A stretch of DNA of 37,119 nucleotides, taken from assembly GCA_944381055.1 (NCBI GenBank), contig CALWJQ010000089.1, forward strand, positions 1 to 37,119, read 5' to 3'. Positions 1 through 8,331 of the stretch are shown in pieces (position 1 is the stretch's first letter; the number at the start of each line of letters is the position of its first letter). The position numbers and the translations under genes are program-made. The stretch comes from an uncultured Clostridia bacterium (GTDB lineage Bacteria > Bacillota > Clostridia > Oscillospirales > Butyricicoccaceae). Below the pieces are notes generated by a model that did not search any database, was not told the DNA's origin, and saw only the letters and a program-made list of their open reading frames with translations.

Positions 1-71
1 GGGATACGGAAAAAGCTAAACTGTTCGCTTTCGTCCCCGTAGAAATAGTCTGTAAAGGCCCTTTCTCGCAT
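1..71 (-). CDS. Replication initiator protein A (RepA_N-like), 5' end only
   Basis: Partial gene running off the left edge; only the first 23 codons are present. The start ATG (69-71) follows an AAGGAGA ribosome binding site at good spacing. The peptide begins MRERAFTDYFYG and continues DESEQFSFFRIP. This FYG-x-E-x-x-Q-F-S-F-x-RIP pattern is what I recognise at the N terminus of RepA_N replication initiators of Gram-positive plasmids and integrative conjugative elements, which bind the replicon origin. Only the start is visible, so origin, size and element type cannot be judged. It implies a mobile replicon or integrated element immediately outside the window, next to the tRNA-Ala gene. Confidence 0.68.
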   Translation of the reverse strand, partial: MRERAFTDYFYGDESEQFSFFRI

Positions 72-94
72 GGCGATTCTCTCCTTTGGGCATG

Positions 95-126
95 AAAAAA
101 GCACAGTTTGTAAAGCCGTGCTTTTT
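95..126 (-). promoter_or_regulatory. Terminator-like hairpin in the repA leader
   Basis: On the minus strand AAAAAGCAC pairs with GTGCTTTTT around a loop, followed by a T run, directly upstream of the repA ribosome binding site. Another inverted repeat (CTCTGC at 147-152 with GCAGAG at 179-184, enclosing AGGG/CCCT) lies further upstream in the same leader. A structured leader, then a U-tailed hairpin, then the gene suggests transcriptional attenuation of the initiator. It could instead simply end an upstream transcript. Confidence 0.6.
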
Positions 127-220
127 CCTCGATGTTTGGTTTTGTTCTCTGCTTTGTCATCAGGGTATTGGCCCTTTGGCAGAGTGCTTGAATTGGCCTG
201 GATATGCCGATTTCATCATT

Positions 221-262
221 AAAAAGGGAAAAAGGCCTGTTTCCATATGAAAACAAGCCTTT
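221..262 (-). terminator. Rho-independent terminator of tRNA-Ala
   Basis: Fifteen bases past the tRNA 3' end, AAAGGC (231-236) pairs with GCCTTT (257-262) and TGTTT (238-242) with AAACA (251-255), with one mismatch between the two segments. On the minus strand the stem is followed by TTTTTCCC and then TTTTT, a normal U-rich tail. Confidence 0.75.
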
Positions 263-276
263 CCACGTATCCCTTG

Positions 277-352
<76 letters not shown>

Positions 353-391
353 AGATGAACTTTTCAGCAGCCGAACTGCGACTGCCTAAAT

Positions 392-420
392 ATAATACCA
401 TGCGACAGGGCGCTTGTCAA
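392..420 (-). promoter_or_regulatory. Promoter of tRNA-Ala
   Basis: On the minus strand TTGACA (415-420), a 17-base spacer and TATTAT (392-397), with an extra TG before the -10 (extended -10). This near-consensus vegetative promoter would start transcription about 33 nt upstream of the mature tRNA. Confidence 0.85.
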
Positions 421-453
421 TAGGTCTTTGAGATTTTTTTAGTCTGTATGAGA

Positions 454-474
454 CCCGCCCCGGAAAGGGGCGGG
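454..474 (-). terminator. GC hairpin downstream of clpB
   Basis: An 8-bp perfect stem CCCGCCCC/GGGGCGGG with a 5-nt loop lies 16 bases past the clpB stop. No T run follows it on the minus strand, so it is either a weak or factor-assisted terminator or a 3'-end stabilising hairpin. Confidence 0.55.
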
Positions 475-490
475 CCTGCGCAAACCGCTG

Positions 491-3097
491 TCACTCTTTG
501 ACATTGACGGTCAGCCCGTCGCCGTCACATTCGACGATCAGCGTACTGCCGGGAGCAATGTCGCGCTCGATCATAATCCGTGCAATGCGCGTTTCAACCT
601 CGCGCTGGATGAGACGCTTGAGCGGACGCGCGCCGAACACCGGGTCATACCCGTGCTCGACAATATAGTCTTTGGCGTTGCCGCTCACCTCGAGCGAAAG
701 CTGCTGCTCGTGCAGGCGCTTACGCAGGTCACCCAGCAGCAAATCGACGATCTGGCCGATTTCAGGCTTGGTCAGCGGCTTATAGAATACGATTTCGTCC
801 AGCCTGTTTAAAAACTCCGGCCGGAACTGTACGCGCAGCAGCCCTTCGACGCGCTGGCGCGCCGCTTCGGACAGGCTGCCGTCGGGCTGGACGCCCTCGA
901 GGATCTCGGACGAACCGAGGTTGCTCGTCAGGATGATGATGGTGTTTTTAAAGTCGACCGTACGGCCCTGGCTGTCAGTGATACGGCCGTCATCCAGTAC
1001 CTGCAGGAGCACGTTGAACACATCGGGGTGCGCCTTTTCGACCTCGTCAAACAGCACAACCGAATACGGGCGGCGGCGCACGGCTTCGGTCAATTGGCCG
1101 CCTTCTTCATAACCGACATATCCCGGGGGCGCGCCGATCAGGCGCGAGACCGAGTATTTTTCCATATACTCGCTCATGTCGATGCGCACCATGCTGCGCT
1201 CGTCGTCAAACAGCGCTTCGGCCAGCGCGCGGGCCAGCTCGGTTTTGCCGACGCCCGTCGGGCCGAGGAACAAAAAGGAGCCGATCGGCCGGTCGGGGTT
1301 CTGGATGCCGGCACGCGAACGCAGAATGGCGTCCGCCACCTTTTGCACCGCTTCGTCCTGGCCAATCACCCGTTTATGCAGGATCTCGTCCAGATGCAGC
1401 AGCTTTTCGCGCTCGCCTTCCATCAGCTTGGCGACCGGGATGCCGGTCCAGCGCGCCACGATGCGGGCGATTTCTTCTTCCGTCACCTTGTCGCGCAGCA
1501 GGTTTTGCCCCTGATCATACTGCTCGGCCAGCGACTCCTGCTCGTGCAGCTGCTTTTGCAGCTCAGGCAAACGGCCGTATTTGAGCTCGGCGGCTCGGTT
1601 TAAATCATACTCGCTTTCTGCCCGCTCCATCTGCGCGTTGACCTGCTCGATTTCTTCGCGCAGCTTCTGTACCTTTTCAATCGCCTTTTTCTCATTTTCC
1701 CACTTGGCGCGCATGGACTTCATTTCCTCGCGCATTTCGGCCAGCTCTTTCTGGATTTCCTGCAAATGCTCCTGCGACAGTTTGCTGGTCTCTTTTTTGA
1801 GCGCCGCTTCTTCGATTTCATGCTGCATGATTTTGCGCGAGATCTCGTCGAGTTCGGCCGGCATAGAATCGATTTCGGTGCGGATCATGGCGCACGCTTC
1901 GTCGACAAGGTCAATGGCCTTGTCAGGCAGGAACCGGTCGGTGATATACCGATTGGACAGCGTCGCGGCCGCGATGAGGGCGTCATCCTGGATTTTGACG
2001 CCATGGAAGACCTCATAGCGCTCTTTCAGCCCGCGCAGGATGGACACCGTATCCTCGACAGTCGGCTCGGGCACCTGTACCGGCTGGAACCGCCGCTCGA
2101 GCGCGGCGTCTTTTTCAATATACTGGCGGTATTCGTCAAGCGTGGTGGCGCCGATGCAGTGCAACTCGCCGCGCGCCAGCATGGGCTTTAACAGGTTGCC
2201 GGCATCCATGGCCCCTTCGGTTTTGCCTGCGCCGACAATGGTGTGCAGCTCGTCGATGAACAGAATGATCTTGCCCTCGCTCTTTTTGATCTCGTTCAAC
2301 ACGGCTTTGAGACGCTCTTCAAACTCACCGCGGAATTTTGCGCCCGCAACGAGCGCGCCCATGTCCAGAGCGAAGATCTGGCGGTCGCGCAGGCTGGCCG
2401 GCACGTCGCCGCGCACGATGCGCAGCGCCAGGCCTTCGACAATGGCCGTCTTGCCGACGCCCGGTTCGCCGATCAGGCAGGGGTTGTTTTTGGTCTTGCG
2501 CGACAAAATGCGGATGACGCTGCGGATTTCGCTGTCGCGGCCGATGACGGGATCAAGTTTTTGCGCGCGGGCCAGCTCGACAAGATCCTGGCCGTACTTT
2601 TTCAGGGCCTCATAGGTCTCTTCCGGCGTATCGCTCGTCACGCGCGCCGAGCCGCGCACACCCTTGAGGGCCGTCAAAAAGCTCTGTTCCGTGACGTTAA
2701 ACCGCGCAAACAGCGCCCGCGTCTCCGCCGACGGCTTGCCGATCAGGCCCAGCATCAGGTGCTCGACCGAAATATAATCGTCACGCATCCGCTCGGCGCG
2801 GGATTCCGCCTCGTTGAGCGCGTTGTCCACGTCGCGCGCGATGTAGATCTTGTCCTGTTCGCGCGCGCCGCCCGACACCTTGGGCAGGCGGTTGACCGCG
2901 TCCTGGACGGCTTTTGAAAACTCGGGCAGGCTGACGCCCATTTTGCTCAAAAGCTGGGCGCACAGGCTGTCTTTTTCCCCGGTCAGCGCAGACAGCAGAT
3001 GTTCCTGCTCGACCTGCGGGTTGCCGTATTCAACGGCCAGACGCTGTGCGTTTTGGATGGTCTCCGCGGATTTCTGGGTCAGTTTCTGTACATTCAT
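491..3097 (-). CDS. clpB: ATP-dependent disaggregase ClpB
   Basis: 868-residue Hsp100 chaperone that, with DnaK, pulls polypeptides out of aggregates through its hexameric pore. It has the repeat-type Clp N-domain (about 1-145), a first AAA+ module with Walker A GEPGVGKT (210-217) and Walker B LFIDELHT (279-286), and a long charged middle coiled coil (about 400-530). A second AAA+ module follows, with Walker A GPTGVGKT at 612-619. The coiled-coil insertion and the absence of a ClpP-binding loop signature favour ClpB over ClpC or ClpA. Full length for the family. The start ATG follows AAGGAGTGA. It is the second gene of an apparent operon with the regulator at 3152, separated by 54 nt containing a hairpin (3117-3141) without a U tail. 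Confidence 0.97.
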   Translation of the reverse strand: MNVQKLTQKSAETIQNAQRLAVEYGNPQVEQEHLLSALTGEKDSLCAQLLSKMGVSLPEFSKAVQDAVNRLPKVSGGAREQDKIYIARDVDNALNEAESRAERMRDDYISVEHLMLGLIGKPSAETRALFARFNVTEQSFLTALKGVRGSARVTSDTPEETYEALKKYGQDLVELARAQKLDPVIGRDSEIRSVIRILSRKTKNNPCLIGEPGVGKTAIVEGLALRIVRGDVPASLRDRQIFALDMGALVAGAKFRGEFEERLKAVLNEIKKSEGKIILFIDELHTIVGAGKTEGAMDAGNLLKPMLARGELHCIGATTLDEYRQYIEKDAALERRFQPVQVPEPTVEDTVSILRGLKERYEVFHGVKIQDDALIAAATLSNRYITDRFLPDKAIDLVDEACAMIRTEIDSMPAELDEISRKIMQHEIEEAALKKETSKLSQEHLQEIQKELAEMREEMKSMRAKWENEKKAIEKVQKLREEIEQVNAQMERAESEYDLNRAAELKYGRLPELQKQLHEQESLAEQYDQGQNLLRDKVTEEEIARIVARWTGIPVAKLMEGEREKLLHLDEILHKRVIGQDEAVQKVADAILRSRAGIQNPDRPIGSFLFLGPTGVGKTELARALAEALFDDERSMVRIDMSEYMEKYSVSRLIGAPPGYVGYEEGGQLTEAVRRRPYSVVLFDEVEKAHPDVFNVLLQVLDDGRITDSQGRTVDFKNTIIILTSNLGSSEILEGVQPDGSLSEAARQRVEGLLRVQFRPEFLNRLDEIVFYKPLTKPEIGQIVDLLLGDLRKRLHEQQLSLEVSGNAKDYIVEHGYDPVFGARPLKRLIQREVETRIARIMIERDIAPGSTLIVECDGDGLTVNVKE

Positions 3098-3151
3098 ATT
3101 GATTCACTCCTTGCACGGGCCAGGCTCCTTCCGCCCGGCCCCGGGTGTTTT

Positions 3152-3799
3152 TTATAAAATCGATTTGCCGGCTTTGAGCCACGCGGCGTAACGCCGGCCA
3201 ATTTCCGCCGCGGCATTCTGTTCGCTGCCGAGGTTTTTAAAATACAGCCGCAGGCAGCCGTCAAACAGCCGGACATACTCGGCGATGCCCTCGCCGAACT
3301 CCTGCGCGGCCATTTCACGCTCCTGCGGCAGGAAGAACCGGGTATACCGCCCCGGCTCGATGGCCGACTGGATGCCGCCGCGCAGCCTGCGTTCCATCCC
3401 GTCCCACAGCGTGAAAAAGCTCTCGGCATCGCACAGCAGCGTCTCGTTGCGGGTTCGCAGCTGCACGCGCAGGCGGCCGGCCAATCGGCCCGACGCGCCC
3501 GAAAGCTCAATGGCATAGCGCACCGTGGGGTTGTATTTATACCGCAGCGCCGAGCGCAGCACCATGCCCCCGCCAGACGGCGGAGCCACCAGCTGCAGTG
3601 CGTCCACGCTGTCCAGCAGATCCCGGGCTGTATCCAGCGTCTGCTGTATCTGCCTTTCCGGCGTGACAACCGACAGATAGTCCGCCAGAATTTCGTTGAT
3701 CATCCCCGAGCGGCTCAGCCCCCGCGCATAAGCGGCGTGATCCAGCTGCTCAACCAGATCGTCGATGAGCACCAGACTGTAAACGCTTTTTTTCATCAT
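3152..3799 (-). CDS. Ribbon-helix-helix-like protein upstream of clpB
   Basis: 215 residues. The first 50 resemble a CopG/Arc-type ribbon-helix-helix DNA-binding segment: a short beta stretch (KKSVYSLVLID), a helix, then SRSGMINEILADYL. The remaining part has no motif I recognise. Two ATG codons are adjacent; the second (3794-3796) is better spaced from AGAGGA, so the mature protein may be one residue shorter. A consensus promoter precedes it and clpB follows 54 nt downstream, so it probably belongs to the clpB transcription unit and may regulate it. Function is inferred from position and the N-terminal pattern only. Confidence 0.7.
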   Translation of the reverse strand: MMKKSVYSLVLIDDLVEQLDHAAYARGLSRSGMINEILADYLSVVTPERQIQQTLDTARDLLDSVDALQLVAPPSGGGMVLRSALRYKYNPTVRYAIELSGASGRLAGRLRVQLRTRNETLLCDAESFFTLWDGMERRLRGGIQSAIEPGRYTRFFLPQEREMAAQEFGEGIAEYVRLFDGCLRLYFKNLGSEQNAAAEIGRRYAAWLKAGKSIL

Positions 3800-3822
3800 T
3801 GATCCTCTCGCTTCCGAAATAA

Positions 3823-3850
3823 ATTATACATCACAATAATAATTTGTCAA
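3823..3850 (-). promoter_or_regulatory. Consensus promoter of the RHH-clpB operon
   Basis: On the minus strand TTGACA (3845-3850), a 16-base spacer and TATAAT (3823-3828). Two copies of ATAATAATT (plus strand, 3836-3844 and 3860-3868) flank the -35 box and could be operator half-sites. No CIRCE inverted repeat or CtsR-type GGTCAAA heptad is visible in 3800-3939, although clpB is usually under HrcA or CtsR control in Firmicutes. Confidence 0.85.
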
Positions 3851-3884
3851 TGATTTTATATAATAATTCACACATAATTTTCAT

Positions 3885-3913
3885 TTGCTTTTGAGCTGCC
3901 CACATGCTATACT
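3885..3913 (+). promoter_or_regulatory. Promoter of the PLP enzyme gene
   Basis: TTGCTT (3885-3890), a 17-base spacer and TATACT (3908-3913) on the plus strand, 26 nt upstream of the gene at 3940. It diverges from the RHH-clpB promoter; the two share a very AT-rich region of about 140 bp. Confidence 0.8.
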
Positions 3914-3939
3914 GAAAAAAAACGAAAGGATGTGACGCC

Positions 3940-4941
3940 ATGCTTCTGGACAACCAGCCGCGCGTCCGGCTGATGAACGGCGAAACCCCGCTGGAACCCG
4001 CCGCACGGCTCGGGAACGCGCTGGGCATTCCGCTGTGTTTCAAGCGCGACGACGTGATGAGCCTGGGCATGGGCGGCAACAAGGTTCGTTCGCTCGAGTT
4101 TTGGCTCGGCGAAGCGCTGGAACAAGGGTGCGATACCGTTTTGGTCGGCGGGCTCCCCCAGTCCAACCTGTGCCGCCTGACAGCCGCCGCCTGTGCGAGG
4201 ACGGGGCTTTCCTGCACGGTAATCCACAACGCCGACGAGCCGCCGGCAGGCAGCGTTTTGCAGGGCAACGCGTTGCTCAACCGGCTGATGGGCGTACAGA
4301 CGCTGTACTGCGGGCCGGTCGACGAATACCGGCGCATGGACTTTATCCGGCAGCAGGCCGAACTGCTGCGCGCGCAGGGTAAAAAGCCCTATATCATCGG
4401 TGACCCGGTCACCGGAGCGCTCGGCTATGTGTCGGCCGCGCTCGAGCTATGCGCACAAGCCGACCGCGGGGTGATTCCCGTCCCGCTGCGCCATGTCTTT
4501 ATCAGCGCGTCCGCCGGCCCGACCGAAACCGGGCTGCTGTTCGGCCTGTGCCTGGCGGGCGGCGTCACCGTTCACCTGGTCAGCGTGGAATACGGCGAGG
4601 CGGTCTTTTGGGACATTGCAGACAAAATCTTCGCCGGCCTTGAAAAGCGTCTCGGCGTCCGCCCGGCTTGTGACATGCATCAAACCGCGCGGTTTTACGG
4701 CCAGTACCTCGGCGGCGGCTACGGCCGCCCAACGTCCGGCGCGCTTGAAGCTGTCCGCACGCTGGCGCGCTTTGAAGGCATTTTTGCCGAAACCGTTTAC
4801 AACGCCAAAGTGCTGCACGGCCTGATGGATCTGGCGCAAAACAGGATGCTGCCCCCGGACGAAGGCGTCTGTTTTTACCATACGGGCGGCTCCCCTGCCC
4901 TGTTCGGACAGGCCGCGCAGTTCGCCGGCGGGACGGAATAA
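3940..4941 (+). CDS. D-cysteine desulfhydrase / ACC deaminase family PLP enzyme
   Basis: 333-residue fold-type II pyridoxal-phosphate enzyme of the tryptophan synthase beta superfamily. The Schiff-base lysine is K48 in GMGGNKVRSLEF, matching the GGNK-x-R-x-LEF signature of the D-cysteine desulfhydrase/1-aminocyclopropane-1-carboxylate deaminase family. It is followed by PQSNLCRLTAAAC, the substrate-carboxylate loop, and ends with the conserved HTGGSPALFG. Family members release ammonia and a keto acid from D-cysteine, D-serine-like substrates or ACC; the exact substrate cannot be told from sequence. Start ATG 3940 follows AAAGGA. Monocistronic, with its own promoter. Confidence 0.85.
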   Translation: MLLDNQPRVRLMNGETPLEPAARLGNALGIPLCFKRDDVMSLGMGGNKVRSLEFWLGEALEQGCDTVLVGGLPQSNLCRLTAAACARTGLSCTVIHNADEPPAGSVLQGNALLNRLMGVQTLYCGPVDEYRRMDFIRQQAELLRAQGKKPYIIGDPVTGALGYVSAALELCAQADRGVIPVPLRHVFISASAGPTETGLLFGLCLAGGVTVHLVSVEYGEAVFWDIADKIFAGLEKRLGVRPACDMHQTARFYGQYLGGGYGRPTSGALEAVRTLARFEGIFAETVYNAKVLHGLMDLAQNRMLPPDEGVCFYHTGGSPALFGQAAQFAGGTE

Positions 4942-5021
4942 CCCTGCCTGCCCTTCCGCCGCCAGGCGTCATCCGGCAGTGCGCGTCTTTTGCGCCGCGT
5001 CCAGGCTGAGCCAGCAAAACA

Positions 5022-5063
5022 CCAACCCCGCCGCAAGCTGTAAAAGCCTTGCAGCGGGGTTGG
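5022..5063 (-). terminator. Terminator of the virion operon (possibly bidirectional)
   Basis: CCAACCCCGC (5022-5031) pairs with GCGGGGTTGG (5054-5063), continued after one mismatch by GCAAG/CTTGC: 15 bp in all. On the minus strand the stem is followed by TGTTTT, so it can end the fibre-gene transcript 13 nt past its stop. It may also stop plus-strand transcription from the PLP enzyme gene. The rest of the 135-nt gap (4942-5076) holds nothing else recognisable. Confidence 0.75.
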
Positions 5064-5076
5064 CTGTTCTCCGGCG

Positions 5077-8000
5077 TCAGCGGATGGCGGCAAACAGGTA
5101 GGCGACGCCTTCGGCGTTGACGTATTCGGTGGTGCTGAGCTGCTCGCCGGCCAAAAAGCCGTAATCGGTCACCGACAATATGGCCTGCCCGTCAGCGGAC
5201 AGGGCCGGCGTTCCGCGAACCGCCAGGATGCACTGGCCGCCCGTTTTGACCGCCTGCGGACGCACCAGCACGGCGCGCGGCTGAAACCCCAGGTTGATCA
5301 TCTGCCCGCCGCCGCTGTCTGACGCGCGTTTTCCATCCCCGGTATAAGTCCCGGCTGCCGCAGCCCCGTTGTGTTCGCCGAACAGGGTGCAGGCTCTGCC
5401 GTCGATGCTGATGCGGGCCGCCTGTCCGGCTGAGGCCGGCCCCTGTAACAGCAAAGCCCCTGCGCCGCAAACTCCGGCGGGCTGAACGCCGCAGCACAGC
5501 GCCGCGGTCCCGGATGGGACGGGCAGAGGCGTCCCTTCGCTCCAGCTGACGCCGTCGGCGCTGAGCAGGACGCCGTTTTTCTGCCCGCCTTCGGCGGCGA
5601 TGAACTGTTCGCCCGTCCAGCACAGGCTATACAGGGCATACGCCTTTCCGCCCGGCAGCGGAACACGATCCCACGTCAGGCCGTCTTCCGATACCAGTGT
5701 AAAGGTTTCGGAATCGCCGACAATGACATACCGGCCGCCGCCGTAGCAGATTTTCCGCCACTGCCCCCGGCTGGGCAGCTGACGGAAAGACCATGTCTCG
5801 CCGTCGGTGCTGTATGCCGTGATCTTGTTTCCGTAAGTAATGGTGCGAAACGCCGATCCGTCGTAAATCAGGTCAATCCACCCCGCCGTCTGCGGGACGG
5901 CCGAAGGCTGCCAGGTCTGGCCGTCGGATGACCGGGCGCCGTTGCCGCCTGTGCTGCCGACGGCGATAAACTGTCCGTTCCCGTAACAGACGCTGCTCCA
6001 TGTATCAGCGGCCGGCAATGTACCCTCGATCCAGGCGCTGCCGTCTGCCGACGACAGCACGCGGTCTGAATTTTCCAGCCCCAGCACGACATAGCGTCCG
6101 CCGCCGTAACAGATGCGCTGCCAGTTATCGGCCCCGGGCAGCGTCATCAGCGTCCACGCCTGGCCGTCCAAAGACCACGCCGCCCGCCCGGCGCCGCCTG
6201 CCAGCGCGACGTATCTTCCGGCGCAGAAGTCGATAAAGGTCCACGGCCCTTCATCCGGCAGGCTGACCACCGTCCAGCCGGTACAGACCCCGCCGGGGCG
6301 AGCCGGATCCTGCGGCCCGGGCGCAGCCAGCGGGATCTGTGCGGCCGCAAAGGCGCTGCCGCCCGCCGCCAGGACGCGTCCGCCGCCCATACAGACCGAC
6401 CGCCACTGCGCCGTCTGCGGCATGGGGACGTTTTGCCAGTTCCGCCCGTCGGCCGACGCCATAAGCGCCCCAGCGCTGCCCGACGGCAGGGCGAGCAGCA
6501 GCCCGTTGATCAATTCCATCGCGCAGAAGCCGGCGGCGCCGGCTACCGTTACGCTCTGCCATATCAGTCCGTCGGGGGATACCGCGCCCTGCGCACCCGC
6601 CGCCGTCAGCGCTGCAAAACCCTCCGGGCCGTGCCGTACGGCGCTCCAAGCCGCCTGTGCCGGCAGGGACGTCTGCTGCCAGCGCAGGCCGTCCAGGCTG
6701 AAAGCGGCCGTCTGGCCGGGGGCGTCCGCCGTGCCCGAAACGGCGGCAAATCTTCCGCCGCCCCAGCAGACTGCCGTCCAGGGCGCGTCGGGCGCTTCCG
6801 CCTGCTTCCACGTTTTCCCGTCCTGCGAGACGATGAGAACCGCCGGCTGGCTGGCCGCCGCGACGTAACGCCCGTTTCCAAAGCAGACGGCTTCCCACTG
6901 CGCGCTGACCGGCAGCGGAACCGCCGTCCATCCGCGCCCGTCAGCCGACAGGGCGGCCGTTGCGCTTCCTGCCGCCAGCGTGACAAATCCCGCCTCGCCG
7001 CGGCACGGCTGAATCCACGCGCCGGGCGACGGCAGCGCCGCATCCTGCCAGCAAAGCCCGTCCCGGGACCACTGCGCCGCGGCGCTCTGCGCGCGCACAC
7101 GCACAAAATGCCCGCCGCCAAAGGCAGCCCAATCCCACGAACTGCCGTCGGCGCAGTCCGCAAAGGTTCCCAGCAGCGACTGACGCTTTGTAAAGGCCCC
7201 CACCTGTTCTGCGGTGACGCCGTGCGGGTTAGCAGTGTTTTCCAAATGTCCGGGCAGTTCGCTCAGGCTTTGTGAAAAGCCTTGTTCTGTACCGCTGTAC
7301 CCGGCGGCGCACGCCTGATCATAGGCGCTTTCGCCGGCAGCTCCCGGCGGGCCCTGGACGCCCTGAACCCCTTGCGGGCCCTGGACGCCCTGAACCCCTT
7401 GCGGGCCCGGCGGACCCTGCAAGGCGCCGACGTTCTGCCAAACCCGGGCGTCGGTGTCCCACAAATAAACGACGTTGTTTTCCGCCGTGCCGACGGCATA
7501 GGCGTCACCGGCGTTTCCCGCCGGGTGCGCCGACTGCAGCGCGTACAGATCCGGATACAGCCCCAGCACCTTGAAGTCGCGCCCGTCCGCGCCGGCCGGG
7601 CCGCGCGCTCCCTGCGGTCCGGTCGGACCCTGCACGCCCTGGACGCCCTGAATGCCTGCCGGCCCCTGCGGCCCCTGGACACCCTGCGCTCCCGGTACGC
7701 CCTGGGGGCCGCGGATGTTGACCGGGGCCGGCGGCGTCTGCGCGTCCGACAGGGTAAACCGCAGCGTGCCGCCGCTGTCGACGCTGGGCAGCCACGCCCG
7801 GCCCTGCGGCCCGGCGGGGCCCTGTTCGCCGCGGTCGCCTTTGTCGCCTTTGTCGCCCTTTTCTCCCTGCGCCCCGACGATGGCCGACACCACGGTCGCG
7901 CCGTTTTCGTCACGCACACCGGCGTTTTCAAATTGCAGGCGGCTGCGCTGCGGCATGGCGCCCCCCTGCGCATTGAGAATCAAGTGCCCGCCCGAACCTG

Positions 8001-8319
8001 CCGCCTGCCACGACTGGCCGTCGAGCGAGACTTCGATAAAATTGTCCCCGTCCACGCGGATTGCCTGAACGTCGTCGCTGCGCACGCAGGCGTCGAGCGC
8101 CTGCTGCACCGTCCCGTCCCGTTCGCCGATCTGCGCGGCTGCGCCGGAATCCAGCAGCTCGTCAATGACGCCGTTGACCGCTTCCAGCACCTCATCGTCC
8201 GTGCGCGCGTCAAACATCGCTTTAAGCTGATCGGCCGACACGCCGTCGGCGCTCGGCGTGTCGGACAGGTTTTTGATGCTGACTTCATAACCTGTGATTT
8301 TTTTGTCCGATAAAGCCAT
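5077..8319 (-). CDS. Phage tail fibre: collagen-like stalk plus beta-propeller-like repeats
   Basis: 1080 residues, last gene of the virion operon. After an N-terminal head (1-145), presumably particle-anchoring, come three collagen-like Gly-X-Y tracts (about 149-173, 203-246, 301-329). They alternate with small domains, including one at 246-298 (FKVLGLYPDLYAL) of a kind common in gut-phage fibres. The NPHGVTAEQVGA motif (364-375) is typical of tail fibres. Residues 390-930 hold at least twelve copies, about 45 residues apart, of a W-x-x-V-C-Y-G / S-x-D-G-x-x-W pattern related to Asp-box propeller blades. A separate C-terminal domain (about 930-1080) follows. Likely role: adhesion to the target cell surface. 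Start ATG follows AAAGGAGAAAG. Confidence 0.88.
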   Translation of the reverse strand: MALSDKKITGYEVSIKNLSDTPSADGVSADQLKAMFDARTDDEVLEAVNGVIDELLDSGAAAQIGERDGTVQQALDACVRSDDVQAIRVDGDNFIEVSLDGQSWQAAGSGGHLILNAQGGAMPQRSRLQFENAGVRDENGATVVSAIVGAQGEKGDKGDKGDRGEQGPAGPQGRAWLPSVDSGGTLRFTLSDAQTPPAPVNIRGPQGVPGAQGVQGPQGPAGIQGVQGVQGPTGPQGARGPAGADGRDFKVLGLYPDLYALQSAHPAGNAGDAYAVGTAENNVVYLWDTDARVWQNVGALQGPPGPQGVQGVQGPQGVQGVQGPPGAAGESAYDQACAAGYSGTEQGFSQSLSELPGHLENTANPHGVTAEQVGAFTKRQSLLGTFADCADGSSWDWAAFGGGHFVRVRAQSAAAQWSRDGLCWQDAALPSPGAWIQPCRGEAGFVTLAAGSATAALSADGRGWTAVPLPVSAQWEAVCFGNGRYVAAASQPAVLIVSQDGKTWKQAEAPDAPWTAVCWGGGRFAAVSGTADAPGQTAAFSLDGLRWQQTSLPAQAAWSAVRHGPEGFAALTAAGAQGAVSPDGLIWQSVTVAGAAGFCAMELINGLLLALPSGSAGALMASADGRNWQNVPMPQTAQWRSVCMGGGRVLAAGGSAFAAAQIPLAAPGPQDPARPGGVCTGWTVVSLPDEGPWTFIDFCAGRYVALAGGAGRAAWSLDGQAWTLMTLPGADNWQRICYGGGRYVVLGLENSDRVLSSADGSAWIEGTLPAADTWSSVCYGNGQFIAVGSTGGNGARSSDGQTWQPSAVPQTAGWIDLIYDGSAFRTITYGNKITAYSTDGETWSFRQLPSRGQWRKICYGGGRYVIVGDSETFTLVSEDGLTWDRVPLPGGKAYALYSLCWTGEQFIAAEGGQKNGVLLSADGVSWSEGTPLPVPSGTAALCCGVQPAGVCGAGALLLQGPASAGQAARISIDGRACTLFGEHNGAAAAGTYTGDGKRASDSGGGQMINLGFQPRAVLVRPQAVKTGGQCILAVRGTPALSADGQAILSVTDYGFLAGEQLSTTEYVNAEGVAYLFAAIR
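7349..7402 (-). repeat. 27-bp tandem duplication in the collagen-like tract
   Basis: Two identical head-to-tail 27-bp units (7349-7375 and 7376-7402) encode nine-residue collagen-like blocks. The repeat is a multiple of three, so gain or loss of a unit would change stalk length without breaking the frame. Confidence 0.85.
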
Positions 8320-8331
8320 GGCTTTCTCCTT

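Noticed and set aside
3800..3939. CIRCE or CtsR operator before the clpB operon
   Set aside because: No TTAGCACTC/GAGTGCTAA repeat or GGTCAAA heptads are visible; only the direct ATAATAATT copies.
7340..7700. Possible CRISPR-like or minisatellite array
   Set aside because: The repeats are in-frame Gly-X-Y collagen codons of the fibre gene, with no spacers and no cas genes.
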